Assembly (NCBI RefSeq): GCF_947499065.1
Contig: NZ_CANMMT010000009.1
Span: 62,001-126,000 of the forward strand
Origin: an uncultured Tenacibaculum sp.
GTDB taxonomy: Bacteria; Bacteroidota; Bacteroidia; Flavobacteriales; Flavobacteriaceae
Direction: 5' to 3'
DNA: 64,000 nt
The position numbers were made by a program, and so were the translations under genes. Each line of letters starts with the position of its first letter. Position 1 is the stretch's first letter. This document shows positions 19,060 to 27,548 of the stretch, one piece after another. The notes under the pieces were generated by a model. It was given only the letters and a program-made list of their open reading frames with translations, was not told the origin of the DNA and ran no database searches.

Positions 19060-19638
19060 TTAACTTATCCATCTTTCAATTTGTTCTTTTTCTTTCCATT
19101 TCCCATTTTTAAACTCATAAATTAATATTTCTCCACTTGAATCAAAGTCAAATAATCTTCTAAAAATTACGATGTATGCTAAATCATAGTTTTCATTGAA
19201 TATTGGTTTAGAAATTGAACAATATCCTTTTTCGCAATTAATATCAATCCATTTCCAAAATTCACGTTTAGATTCTAATTCAATATGTTGCTTTTCTGTT
19301 ATGATTTTTTTATTCAGAGTTAGTTCTTTTATTATCTTAAATTCATTGAATAATTTTTCTTGCGTCTTAAAATGTAAGCTATCTTTTATATTAAGATATT
19401 TATTAGCTTTTTCTTCATAATACAAAAAGTCTGAACTTGTAAATGCTTTTTGATTTTCGGAAATACAACTTGATGATAGATAAGAATCATTTTTATCTAT
19501 CAGAACTTGAGTAATCAATTCAGTTGTTTTTTTTAAATCTAAATCAATGCTTTTCTTTATTTCAGTTTTAGATTCCTTTCTACAACTGAAAGTCAGAATA
19601 ATAATTAATGATAATATGTAGGGTTTTGTTTTTCTCAA
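19060..19638 (-). CDS. Lipoprotein of unknown function (array gene 5)
   Basis: 192 residues. N-terminus has a lipobox (YILSLIIILTFSCRKESK). Mature part is Lys/Glu-rich; the C-terminus (RRLFDFDSSGEILIYEFKNGKWKEK) resembles the final strands of small NTF2-like or nuclear-transport-like lipoproteins, not conclusive. Start is TTG at 19636-19638 because no ATG precedes the signal peptide. Confidence 0.6.
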   Translation of the reverse strand: MRKTKPYILSLIIILTFSCRKESKTEIKKSIDLDLKKTTELITQVLIDKNDSYLSSSCISENQKAFTSSDFLYYEEKANKYLNIKDSLHFKTQEKLFNEFKIIKELTLNKKIITEKQHIELESKREFWKWIDINCEKGYCSISKPIFNENYDLAYIVIFRRLFDFDSSGEILIYEFKNGKWKEKEQIERWIS

Positions 19639-19643
19639 ATGTT

Positions 19644-19776
19644 GGATAACGGTCTCGTATAACCGTCAGTTACGGGATTAAAGGTAATAAATTTTCATAA
19701 AGAACTGGCTTTAGCAATTACGAGTGGATTCGGACGTAGTCAAATCCGCCGTAATAGTGGTTATACATTGTTAACT
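19644..19776. repeat. attC-like palindrome E (133 nt)
   Basis: Left core GGATAAC, right core GTTAACT. Body nearly identical to site B. Right core continues GTTAACTAC and is mirrored by GTAGCTAAG at 20747-20755. Confidence 0.88.
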
Positions 19777-20734
19777 ACTGTCCATTTTCATTATTCAATA
19801 CATTAAGTTCTATTTCGCAAAATGGTGTAATTGAGTTCATGAATAAGAAAAATATTATATCTTCTCCTTTTACAAATTCGAAAGCTATGTTATTGTCTAG
19901 TATCATTTGTTGGATTTCATCATCGGAATATTCTAAGACATATCCAATAAATCCAGTTTGATCATCTTCTCCATAATATCTAAAACCTGCGATTGGTAAA
20001 TATTGATGTAACCTATCGATATCATGTATGTTAGTTATTTTTGAGGTATAACATTCATCAATCCTAAATGTAGGATAACGTTTTTTGATTTTATCTAACA
20101 TGTGTTTTTGAAAAAGAATATCTTCTTTATAAAAATCGTATAAATAAGAGTATGGTCTTAATGGAGCATAATCAGATTGTTCAATTGTTTTGTCTTTAAT
20201 TATGATCTTATCATAGGTAATCTTGCAAAACGGATCAATAACATTGAAATAAAGTAAATTCAATAAACGAAAAGCTATAATAGAATGGATTTCAAAAACT
20301 TTATGCTCCTTCATTTCATTTAATAATGAGTACTCAGGGTCTACATCAAGTGTGCCAATGTATTTGGATGCCTTTTCTTTATCTGTTATATTTTCAAGTA
20401 CTATATTATAAAAATAGTTACCACGTTGTATGGAATACTTGGTTCTGGCTACACTTAATTTATATTCTGTTTTTAAAAAGTTTTCTCTTGAGTTAATTGG
20501 TCCAGGAGCAGAACCATATTGTACTATTTCTTCATGTTTTTTACTAATATAACCAATTCCTAAGCCTACAAAACCATGATGCCAATCTCCAGTTTTCATA
20601 ATCTTTTTAGAATTGATATAAAATTGAAAAAAATCTGAGTATTCTTCGAGATATGTTGGGCCAGGATACCATCTATCATCAAAATTTTCTAAGACATAAT
20701 TTTTTATGATTTCTTTTGCTTTTTTTTCGTGCAT
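19775..20734 (-). CDS. Cytoplasmic protein, N-terminus recalling YrhB/Imm35 immunity fold (array gene 6)
   Basis: 319 residues, no signal peptide. The first ~80 residues (PTYLEEYSDFFQFYINSKK, then GFVGLGIGYISKKHEEIVQY) recall the small YrhB/Imm35-type immunity fold, in which a strand reading YISKK.GEI is common; this is a weak resemblance. The remaining ~240 residues are unrecognised. The TAG stop overlaps the core of palindrome E. If the resemblance holds, it would be an orphan immunity gene. Confidence 0.5.
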   Translation of the reverse strand: MHEKKAKEIIKNYVLENFDDRWYPGPTYLEEYSDFFQFYINSKKIMKTGDWHHGFVGLGIGYISKKHEEIVQYGSAPGPINSRENFLKTEYKLSVARTKYSIQRGNYFYNIVLENITDKEKASKYIGTLDVDPEYSLLNEMKEHKVFEIHSIIAFRLLNLLYFNVIDPFCKITYDKIIIKDKTIEQSDYAPLRPYSYLYDFYKEDILFQKHMLDKIKKRYPTFRIDECYTSKITNIHDIDRLHQYLPIAGFRYYGEDDQTGFIGYVLEYSDDEIQQMILDNNIAFEFVKGEDIIFFLFMNSITPFCEIELNVLNNENGQ

Positions 20735-20748
20735 TCGGTGAGCATTGT

Positions 20749-20865
20749 AGCTAAGAGTCTCGGCTATGAGTAGTTGTGTATTTTAATAGCTAAAATAGTA
20801 AATAAATCACAGATAAAAAGTCCTCTTGGGCTAGTATTAGCACTGAATTATAGCCATTGTTGTAC
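20749..20865. repeat. attC-like palindrome F (117 nt)
   Basis: Left core AGCTAAG, right core GTTGTAC. Arms CGGCTATGAGTAGTTGTGT and GAATTATAGCCATTG as in site A. Right core continues GTTGTACGTA and is mirrored by TACGTACAAA at 21339-21348. Confidence 0.8.
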
Positions 20866-20874
20866 GTAGTATTT

Positions 20875-21336
20875 TTATCTTCTATTAATTAGATATTTTT
20901 CGTTTTGTAATAACTTATCAATTTCTATAGTTAATTTTTCTAATACTGGATGATAATAACCACTCATTAAAATGACTTTTTTTGATTCTAAACTATCTCC
21001 ACTAATTTCAAGAACTTGTCTACCATGAAGATATTCTCCTATATAGAATTTCTTAAGTGTATCTGTTCTTAATTCTTTTAGTTTTTCATAGAAGTTATAA
21101 GTTTCTTTTTTACTTAATTTTCTATTATAGATAATTGTGTCCTTGCAGTTCTCAAAATCACAATCGTAATGAATTCTTACACTGTCCTTATCAATGACAT
21201 ACTTTAACATAAATCCTTCTGATCCATACCAATTTGTAAACGCTAAATCGAAACTGCTAATTGAGTAATCTCGATTGCATGAAGTTAATATCATTGAACC
21301 AATAAGTATCAAAAAATAAGTATTCCTCTTTTTCAT
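20875..21336 (-). CDS. Lipoprotein of unknown function (array gene 7)
   Basis: 153 residues with lipobox (YFLILIGSMILTSCNRDY). Two Cys in HYDCDFENCKD may form a disulfide. No family recognised. Flanked by F and G; its unit ends are 10 bases that are nearly perfect reverse complements of each other. Confidence 0.6.
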   Translation of the reverse strand: MKKRNTYFLILIGSMILTSCNRDYSISSFDLAFTNWYGSEGFMLKYVIDKDSVRIHYDCDFENCKDTIIYNRKLSKKETYNFYEKLKELRTDTLKKFYIGEYLHGRQVLEISGDSLESKKVILMSGYYHPVLEKLTIEIDKLLQNEKYLINRR

Positions 21337-21341
21337 ATTAC

Positions 21342-21409
21342 GTACAAAGTCTCGTATAGCAAGCGTAGTTTGCCGTCAGGCAGCTATGATTTGTTATACA
21401 TTGTTAGTA
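21342..21409. repeat. attC-like palindrome G (68 nt, short form)
   Basis: Left core GTACAAA, right core GTTAGTA. Body: GTATAGCAAGCGTAGTTTGC / GGCAGCTATGATTTGTTATAC. The cores within this site do not match each other, which is the clearest evidence that each belongs to a different gene unit. Confidence 0.8.
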
Positions 21410-22410
21410 GCTTTTTTTCTTGTTTTAATCTCAACTTGGCATTCGATACCTACTTGGTTTAGTTCGTCCGCAATATTTTGAAACTCTGGAAAATGATCAC
21501 ACCAAGCTTTTTTTTCGGTGTAAATTATTTTTTCTTCATTATTAACCATTTTTAAAAGTTCCTGACTTGAACATTTAATCACTGATTTTAGTTTTGATAA
21601 ATATTCCTTTTTGTAAGGAATTTCTAAATGAAAATATTCTTCTAAATTTTGAATATCCAATTCAAAAAGATAAACCCAGTCTACAAAAGGATTAGACCCC
21701 ATTCTTTCAAATTTGTCAGACTTCTTAGCAATCATTAGAGAACCAGCTCCAATCCATCCAGTTCTTTTAACATTTGAAATATATTTTTCAGACTTCAGAC
21801 ACCAATGAATGGAGTAACATAATTTATATTCCTGAATTGTTTCTCTTAATCCACAGAATAGATAATCAAAATTTTTAGAGTTATATTCTTCTTCAAAATA
21901 TTTATCCGCTCTAAACAAAACTTGATCTAATATATCATCCGAAATTTTCGATTCAGGATTTGCTTTTGTTTCTTTAATCCAATCGATTATATTATTAATT
22001 TCTGATGATTCATATTCGCTAGATGATTTTTTTAGTTTCAATTTTAAAAAGGGCAGAACATCTGTATTATGATTAATTTTAAAGATAGTATCAAGAGTTA
22101 AGTCCATTATAAAAACTATCTGTTTTGATTCTTCATCGTCAGAACTATAACTTCCAGAAAAATCTTTAAATACATTATTATCATACTTTGAATCAATCCA
22201 ATTAAGTATAGGTTTACCTATTTTATTGGATAACACAGAACCGTCCTGTCTTTTTAGGCTGATTAGGTCATTTAATAACTCTATACCAATTAACCAAGAT
22301 GTTTTGTTAATGGAAAATAGGTTCAACAATTGAAAAATCAATTCCTCTAAAGTATTGATTTCAATATCTCCTTTTAGTTCCTTAAAATCTTCAATTTTGT
22401 TTACATTCAT
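21394..22410 (-). CDS. Cytoplasmic protein of unknown function (array gene 8)
   Basis: 338 residues from the ATG at 22408-22410 (MNVNKIEDFKELKG); the longer ORF would need a TTG. Acidic, Lys/Glu/Ser-rich, no signal peptide, no recognised domain. Reading continues through the right core of palindrome G, so the last residues (TNNV) are encoded by the site itself. That C-terminus would change if the unit moved. Confidence 0.55.
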   Translation of the reverse strand: MNVNKIEDFKELKGDIEINTLEELIFQLLNLFSINKTSWLIGIELLNDLISLKRQDGSVLSNKIGKPILNWIDSKYDNNVFKDFSGSYSSDDEESKQIVFIMDLTLDTIFKINHNTDVLPFLKLKLKKSSSEYESSEINNIIDWIKETKANPESKISDDILDQVLFRADKYFEEEYNSKNFDYLFCGLRETIQEYKLCYSIHWCLKSEKYISNVKRTGWIGAGSLMIAKKSDKFERMGSNPFVDWVYLFELDIQNLEEYFHLEIPYKKEYLSKLKSVIKCSSQELLKMVNNEEKIIYTEKKAWCDHFPEFQNIADELNQVGIECQVEIKTRKKATNNV

Positions 22411-22424
22411 TTTTAGCAAATTGC

Positions 22425-22557
22425 TACTAACGGTCTCGTATAACCGTCAGTTACGGGTTTTAAATTACTGTTTTTCGATTAAGCACTGACGCTCGCAATT
22501 CCGAGTGGATTCGGACGTAGTCGAATCCGCCGTAATTGCGGTTATACTTTGTTGTAA
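22425..22557. repeat. attC-like palindrome H (133 nt)
   Basis: Left core GCTACTAAC (22423-22431), a perfect reverse complement of GTTAGTAGC at 21403. Right core GTTGTAACA. Arms TATAACCGTCAGTTACGG and CCGTAATTGCGGTTATA; apex GATTCGGACGTAGTCGAATC. Confidence 0.9.
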
Positions 22558-22563
22558 CATGTT

Positions 22564-22965
22564 TTATTTATCAAAATCAGATTTTTTTATAATCGTAGAA
22601 TATGTCCCTTTTCCTTTATCAAAACTCCAATTCTCATTTTTTAAAAAATCACGATTTGAAGCACCCTTACCCATTTTAACAATGAGTTCGTCTATATCAT
22701 TTTTGACATCATCAAAATATGGTCCTCCAAATGATTCAATTCCATGGGTCGTGTTGAATAAAAGTATTGTCGAATCATTTGGAATAATATAGGTAGAATC
22801 AATGTTGAATGTTTTAAGATGTACACCAACTATTGAGTTAGATTTGTTTGTTATTCTATACGAATACCTATATGAATATTCACAACTCGTAAGTATCGAT
22901 ATTGCTCCAATAAAAAGAAATACTTTTTTAGCTAATATTTTATATCCGTTTTTTAATTTTTTCAT
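22564..22965 (-). CDS. Lipoprotein of unknown function (array gene 9)
   Basis: 133 residues. The hydrophobic N-terminal stretch and lipobox (LFIGAISILTSC) place it in a membrane. The mature part is short with no recognised domain. Single-gene unit between H and I. Confidence 0.6.
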   Translation of the reverse strand: MKKLKNGYKILAKKVFLFIGAISILTSCEYSYRYSYRITNKSNSIVGVHLKTFNIDSTYIIPNDSTILLFNTTHGIESFGGPYFDDVKNDIDELIVKMGKGASNRDFLKNENWSFDKGKGTYSTIIKKSDFDK

Positions 22966-22982
22966 CAGTCTACTTAAATGTG

Positions 22983-23115
22983 TTACAAAGGTATCGTATA
23001 ACCGTCAATTACTAGTTAATATGCGTTAATTTTCGACTTAGCACTGACTTTAGCAATTCCGAGTAGATTCGGGCGTAATCGAAACCGCTGTAATTGCGGT
23101 TATACTTTGTTGTAA
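22983..23115. repeat. attC-like palindrome I (133 nt)
   Basis: Left core TTACAAA (TGTTACAAA mirrors GTTGTAACA at 22551), right core GTTGTAA continuing GT. Body nearly identical to C but with several arm mismatches (e.g. TTACTAG for TTACGGA). Confidence 0.88.
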
Positions 23116-23119
23116 GTTA

Positions 23120-23680
23120 TTATTCTATCAATTTGTTATCTTTTATTTTGATTTCAATAATTTTTCCAGTTAAATCGGTTTTAATTTGGCTAATAATCTT
23201 TTCGGGGTACTTAGTTGCTTTATAAGGTACATCGTGATAATTAGAGTCTATTAATTCATTCAATCTAAAATTATATGTAGAGTCATTTGAATTCAATAAT
23301 TCAACTCCAAAATCATGTCCAATTCTCCCAAGATTCGATTTATTTCTGTTGTTTAAAATTAAAAGTACTTCAACGAAATCCAGTCCACGATCAAATGTAA
23401 AAATAGTATCATTTCTTTTGCCAATGAACAGAGAATCGTAGAAAGATAAATTCAGTTTGTAAAATTCCAAATCTTTATAAAACCTTACATTTTTAATCTT
23501 TTCAAGTGTATCTATTTCAAATTCAAAATCTGTTAATTTTCCGTTTTGATTTTTAGCTTTAGAAAAATTAAGACTATACTTCAATCCGTTCGTGAATAAT
23601 TCAATGTTTTTTTCAGTTTTAGGTTCTTTTTTACAAGAAGTAAAAACACTAAGTATTAATATTGAAATTAGAATTTTCAT
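23120..23680 (-). CDS. Lipoprotein of unknown function (array gene 10)
   Basis: 186 residues with lipobox (ILISILILSVFTSCKKE). Beta-rich mature domain, no recognised family. Its upper end carries the half-site ACTTACAA at 23696-23703, matching the right core of site I, but no palindrome body follows it; a glyoxalase fragment does. Confidence 0.6.
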   Translation of the reverse strand: MKILISILILSVFTSCKKEPKTEKNIELFTNGLKYSLNFSKAKNQNGKLTDFEFEIDTLEKIKNVRFYKDLEFYKLNLSFYDSLFIGKRNDTIFTFDRGLDFVEVLLILNNRNKSNLGRIGHDFGVELLNSNDSTYNFRLNELIDSNYHDVPYKATKYPEKIISQIKTDLTGKIIEIKIKDNKLIE

Positions 23681-23693
23681 AGACTTTCGCTAA

Positions 23694-23903
23694 TTACTTA
23701 CAATTTTTTATTCTTTCAGTTTTGTTTAACTCGTCAGTTTGTTCACTATCAAGCTCTACCATAAGATATGCTTCTCCAAATTTGAAACAAGTAAGATATT
23801 CGGTTTCGAACATTTTAGAAAGTCCAATAATGTTTTGATAAAAGTCAACACATTTTAGGTACTCTTTAGTGTATAGTATTATTCCTGTTCGGTCGAATGT
23901 CAT
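23694..23903 (-). pseudogene. Glyoxalase/bleomycin-resistance protein, truncated at array half-site
   Basis: 69 residues matching only the N-terminal half of a glyoxalase-fold (VOC) protein: RTGIILYTKEYLKCVDFYQN, IGLSKMFETE, FGEAYLMVELDS. VOC proteins usually have about 115-130 residues. The frame is cut at TGTAAGTAA, which is the half-site core of array gene 10. So the gene was broken when the unit was inserted or when DNA between was lost. The other half was not found in the window. Confidence 0.8.
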
Positions 23904-23910
23904 TTTTACT

Positions 23911-23957
23911 TTTTAGGAGTTTAATTTACTAAACTTAGGTTGTTGTTGCAAATGAGC
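23911..23957 (+). repeat. Second repeat family, copy 1 (partial)
   Basis: TTTTAGGAGTTTAATTTACT then AAACTTAGGTTGTTGTTGCAAATGAG, matching copies at 27617 and 30485. Intergenic, not obviously palindromic. Confidence 0.65.
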
Positions 23958-23986
23958 TTGATAGAGTTTAAATATATTTAAGAAAG

Positions 23987-24667
23987 TTATCTGTAGATAA
24001 TATTAATTAATATTAACCTCTTAATTATATAGTTATCTAAATTAATTTGATTTTTTAATAAAGAGTCTGACATTATTATGGGATGCCAATAATCTCCAAT
24101 GGTTTCAGTAAAATCTATATAATACTTAATAAAGTTCGATTTAACTTTTATTGCTTTCAAAGCTTTTAAAAAAAGACCAACCAGATTTGGCTGATCGCTA
24201 TTCTTTGCTCTTTGAATAACTGATTCAATATTTTCTAATTCTTTGTGAAAATAAAATTCTGATTTTGTTTCTATTACTTTGTTGTTAGCTTTTAAGCACT
24301 TGTATTTAGTTATTACTGCTTTTTTATTGTTATTAGCAAAATTAGATTTACCAACATAAACTGAGTCAGAAATACAAAAAATGTGTTTTTTTAAAATACT
24401 TTTGTTAAAAGTGTTTTTCATTTTTGTTGAGACCACTTTTTTTAAAGTTATTTTTTCTTTCACAATTTCTGTTAAGAACTCTTTGTATGCATCTTTGATT
24501 TCAAGTTTTGGGTACTTATTTTTTAAAACATTATTTTCAAAATCATTTAAGAAGAAATTCAGAGTTTCTATGTTTTTTTTGCCTAATACTTTTTCGAACT
24601 CTTTTTGTTGGGAATAGGCTAGTGTCGTTGTAAATATTAATAAAATCAGTATTTTAATTTTTTTCAT
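23987..24667 (-). CDS. Secreted protein of unknown function
   Basis: 226 residues with a signal peptide (MKKIKILILLIFTTTLAYSQ). The rest is Lys/Asn-rich, with no family recognised. Possibly another array unit, but its flanking sites are too degraded to call; downstream spacer 24668-24795 has no clear palindrome. Confidence 0.55.
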   Translation of the reverse strand: MKKIKILILLIFTTTLAYSQQKEFEKVLGKKNIETLNFFLNDFENNVLKNKYPKLEIKDAYKEFLTEIVKEKITLKKVVSTKMKNTFNKSILKKHIFCISDSVYVGKSNFANNNKKAVITKYKCLKANNKVIETKSEFYFHKELENIESVIQRAKNSDQPNLVGLFLKALKAIKVKSNFIKYYIDFTETIGDYWHPIIMSDSLLKNQINLDNYIIKRLILINIIYR

Positions 24668-24795
24668 AGCTTTTAAATTTATAAGTTCAATATATTAAAC
24701 TAAAGTTAGTGTTATAAGAAACTAACTAGGTTTTTGGTATTAAAGTTTATAGTTTTTAGAATAGCAATTAAATATAGATATTGTTAATAATAGTT

Positions 24796-25458
24796 TTATT
24801 TAGCTACTAATTCTTTTCCATGAAAGGGACAAAAGTTCCAGTTTCCATTCATTTCATTGTTGTCTACTGGACATTTCTTTTTATCTATAAGAGAAGAGAG
24901 CGGTAAATTCCAAGTAAATTTATTTTGAGAATGTTTAATTATGAAGCTCCCTTTTTTAAATTCATTAATAATATTTTCCCCTTTGTTGTTTTTTACTTTA
25001 AAAAGAAAAAGATGCATTCCTTTTCCCATTTTTCCAAACATTTGTGAAAACATAGGAGTTATATTTTTTAATAGACTTTTGGTATTGTAGGAGATTTCAC
25101 TTTCATTCAAAAAATTATATTCTTTATTGTTAGAGTCTATCAAAGAAAGACTCTCACCCAATTCAGTTTTTGTTTTAAAAGTCATATTCCCTCTTGCACC
25201 AATATTGATATCAACTATGCATATAAGAACATAATCCTCAAAAGCCTTTTCAAGCATTTCAATTGTGTTTTTAGGGATGTTAGTATTCCCTTCAAGAGCA
25301 ATTTTCCAATAGCTATTTGGAATCCAGAGTGATCCACTCATTTTATTGTTTTGTTTTTTCCAAATAGTTAAATCTTTTACTAATTCAGTTTGATTAATTT
25401 TCTTTTGTCCGAATAGTGTAAAACTAGTTAATAGTATGATTAATGTTAATTTTTTCAT
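24796..25458 (-). CDS. Secreted protein with C-terminal Cys-pair ribbon
   Basis: 220 residues from the ATG at 25456-25458 (MKKLTLIILLTSFTLFGQ, signal peptide); the longer ORF begins inside site K. The C-terminus KKCPVDNNEMNGNWNFCPFHGKEL has two Cys and a His spaced like a small zinc ribbon. Flanked by core GTTAATA (24783-24789) and by site K. Confidence 0.6.
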   Translation of the reverse strand: MKKLTLIILLTSFTLFGQKKINQTELVKDLTIWKKQNNKMSGSLWIPNSYWKIALEGNTNIPKNTIEMLEKAFEDYVLICIVDINIGARGNMTFKTKTELGESLSLIDSNNKEYNFLNESEISYNTKSLLKNITPMFSQMFGKMGKGMHLFLFKVKNNKGENIINEFKKGSFIIKHSQNKFTWNLPLSSLIDKKKCPVDNNEMNGNWNFCPFHGKELVAK

Positions 25459-25464
25459 TTTTAA

Positions 25465-25604
25465 ATTATTACGAATGGTCATGTATAACCATTTGATACG
25501 AGTTTTGTATGTGATTAATATTTTTGTGTTAAGTTTTTTTAGTAATTCCGATTAGGTTTGAAAGTGCGCGAATTCATGGAAATAGCGGTAATAAATTGTT
25601 AGCT
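25465..25604. repeat. attC-like palindrome K (140 nt, diverged)
   Basis: Left core ATTATTACG mirrors GTTAATAATAG at 24783; right core GTTAGCTAGCAT. Body retains GTATAACCATTTGATACGAG and AATAGCGGTAATAAATTG but has lost much of the pairing. Confidence 0.7.
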
Positions 25605-26372
25605 AGCATCATTATTTATTTTTTCAATCCAATTCTGTTCAAATTTCTCTTTTAAAAAGTTTTTATTTCGTTCAGGATAAACTTGTGGATAAATATGCTT
25701 GAAATAAAATCTATTTTGCGATTCTGTTTTAAATTCTTGGAAATTTCCTTTTTTAGTTTGACTATACATTATAAATTCTATTGTGTCAATCATTTGTTCA
25801 TTTCTGCCATAGAAAGTCTTACTTAAAAAATCAATTTTTGAATCTTGATTGAAATCATATAACTCAAATTCAAAACCTGTTTGAAACCTTCCAAAATAAC
25901 TTTCACTTTTTGTTTTCAAATCATAAATCAATTGATAATTTATTCTACAACCAAGACCTGTACAAGGTTCATTGGTAAGTACAAAGCCAAGTATAGAATC
26001 GGATTTATAAAGCTTAATTTGTCTAATGTTATTTGCAAAATTTACACTGTCAACACTTTTTCCATAATTATAATTCAGAGTAATTTTTTTTGAAGTATTT
26101 ATTTTAGTTCCATTGATTATAATTTCTAATGCATTGTCTTTTTTCTCCCATTTGATTTCATTATCATCAAGTCTAATACTAGATTCTTTATTTGAATAAT
26201 ATGGATTATTAAAAATTAGAGTTGGTTCATACTTTTTAGATTCAAGATATTCAGAAATCATAATTCGATATTCAACTTTTTTTGTAAAGTTATTTTTAGG
26301 TTTATTCTTATTTTCTCTAGAACAACTAAAAATTAAAAATAGTATGAATATTAATTTAATTACGTATTTCAT
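25599..26372 (-). CDS. Lipoprotein of unknown function (array gene)
   Basis: 257 residues with lipobox (LIFILFLIFSCSRENK). The mid-part (LGFVLTNEPCTGLGCRIN) has a Cys pair. C-terminal half suggests an EF-hand-like or FG-GAP-like DFNQDSKIDFL segment. The TAA stop lies inside the right core of site K. Confidence 0.6.
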   Translation of the reverse strand: MKYVIKLIFILFLIFSCSRENKNKPKNNFTKKVEYRIMISEYLESKKYEPTLIFNNPYYSNKESSIRLDDNEIKWEKKDNALEIIINGTKINTSKKITLNYNYGKSVDSVNFANNIRQIKLYKSDSILGFVLTNEPCTGLGCRINYQLIYDLKTKSESYFGRFQTGFEFELYDFNQDSKIDFLSKTFYGRNEQMIDTIEFIMYSQTKKGNFQEFKTESQNRFYFKHIYPQVYPERNKNFLKEKFEQNWIEKINNDAS

Positions 26373-26379
26373 CTAATGC

Positions 26380-26506
26380 TTAGTAATACTTTGACTGTTA
26401 TTTATGCTTTACTAACTGATTTAATAAATAAAATTCGAATAGATAATACTTACCTATTTTGTTTAATTAATTGAGTGTTAGTAATGAATTATATACGTTG
26501 TTGGCA
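26380..26506. repeat. attC-like palindrome L (127 nt, different body)
   Basis: Left core in ATGCTTAGTAA (26376-26386), roughly mirroring GTTAGCTAGCAT at 25598; right core GTTGGCAATAG. The arms TTTACTAAC and GTTAGTAAT pair, so it is palindromic, but its sequence is unlike sites B-I. Confidence 0.6.
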
Positions 26507-26511
26507 ATAGT

Positions 26512-27525
26512 TTATTTAACTTTAGGTTTAAACTTTTCCTTTTTTAAATTAATAAAATAAGTTGTGTAAGAGTATTCTTCAAATCCATCTTTATAAGAGA
26601 AGGAATAGTATATTTTTGCCTTTTTTCTGTCGAGTGGATTGTTTTTGTCAAGTTTTGTATCACTACTGTAATATAATCCACCAATTTTTTCTTTTTGAGG
26701 TTTTATTTTCCATTTTAAATTATAACAATCAAAAATTCCTTGTTTGTCTTTATTTTCAATACTTGAAAACCCAAATAAATGACTTGAAGTAATAGGATTA
26801 GCCATTAATTTGTTTTTAAATTTCGTTTTATTTTTATTGCTTTTTAAACTCCACATATCATTGTTCTCTTGAACAAAAAACCACAATTTTTCTTTGTCTT
26901 TAGCAAATTTATTTAAAGAAATTTCCTTGTATTTAAAATTAAATCCTTTTAATGTCTTTCCAGATTTATCAATAACCCCATATTTTCCATTTTTATTTTT
27001 AACTATAGCGAAGTATTTGCCTTTAAATTGAAAAGGTCTAATATTCCAAGAATGTTCTTCACTATTGTAATATATATCAGAGTAGTTTAATAAATTCCCA
27101 TTTTCGTCTATTTTAAAACCTTTATATCCATCAGAGGAAGAAATGATTTTAATGTTAGAGGTATCTTCAGATTCATCAACTTCCATTATGTAGCTTTCTT
27201 TTTCAGGTTTATCTCCTTCAAAATTGATTACTCCATTTTTTCTCACGGTAAAACTTTCGCCTTTATAATAGCCTTCCATTGTTGGATTGAAAAAGTTTAA
27301 TTTTCCATATTTAGGTGGAATTATTATTTCTTTGGTTTTACTATTTAAATATCCCCATTTACTATTGATTTCGAAAGGTATAAGCTCATTGAAAGAATCA
27401 CTTTTTATAGTTGAAAAATCTTTAGTTATTTCATTTTTAATTTTTTGGAATTCCTTTTCAGAACTTTGACTATAAGAATTAATAGTTATTAATGTAACTA
27501 TGAATAGTCTAAATATTTTTTTCAT
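26512..27525 (-). CDS. Secreted WG-repeat protein (array gene)
   Basis: 337 residues with signal peptide (MKKIFRLFIVTLITINSYSQ). WG-type repeats: KWGYLNSKTKEIIIPPKY near residue 52 and KYGVIDKSGKTLKGFNF near 182. WG repeats form beta-structures of unknown ligand in many Bacteroidota. Gene lies between L and M. Confidence 0.7.
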   Translation of the reverse strand: MKKIFRLFIVTLITINSYSQSSEKEFQKIKNEITKDFSTIKSDSFNELIPFEINSKWGYLNSKTKEIIIPPKYGKLNFFNPTMEGYYKGESFTVRKNGVINFEGDKPEKESYIMEVDESEDTSNIKIISSSDGYKGFKIDENGNLLNYSDIYYNSEEHSWNIRPFQFKGKYFAIVKNKNGKYGVIDKSGKTLKGFNFKYKEISLNKFAKDKEKLWFFVQENNDMWSLKSNKNKTKFKNKLMANPITSSHLFGFSSIENKDKQGIFDCYNLKWKIKPQKEKIGGLYYSSDTKLDKNNPLDRKKAKIYYSFSYKDGFEEYSYTTYFINLKKEKFKPKVK

Positions 27526-27548
27526 TATTTATTGTTTTGTTTAATTAT

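Noticed and set aside
16879..23115. CRISPR-like array (regularly repeated palindromes)
   Set aside because: Repeats are over 60 nt, vary in sequence, and the spacers are whole genes; no cas genes.
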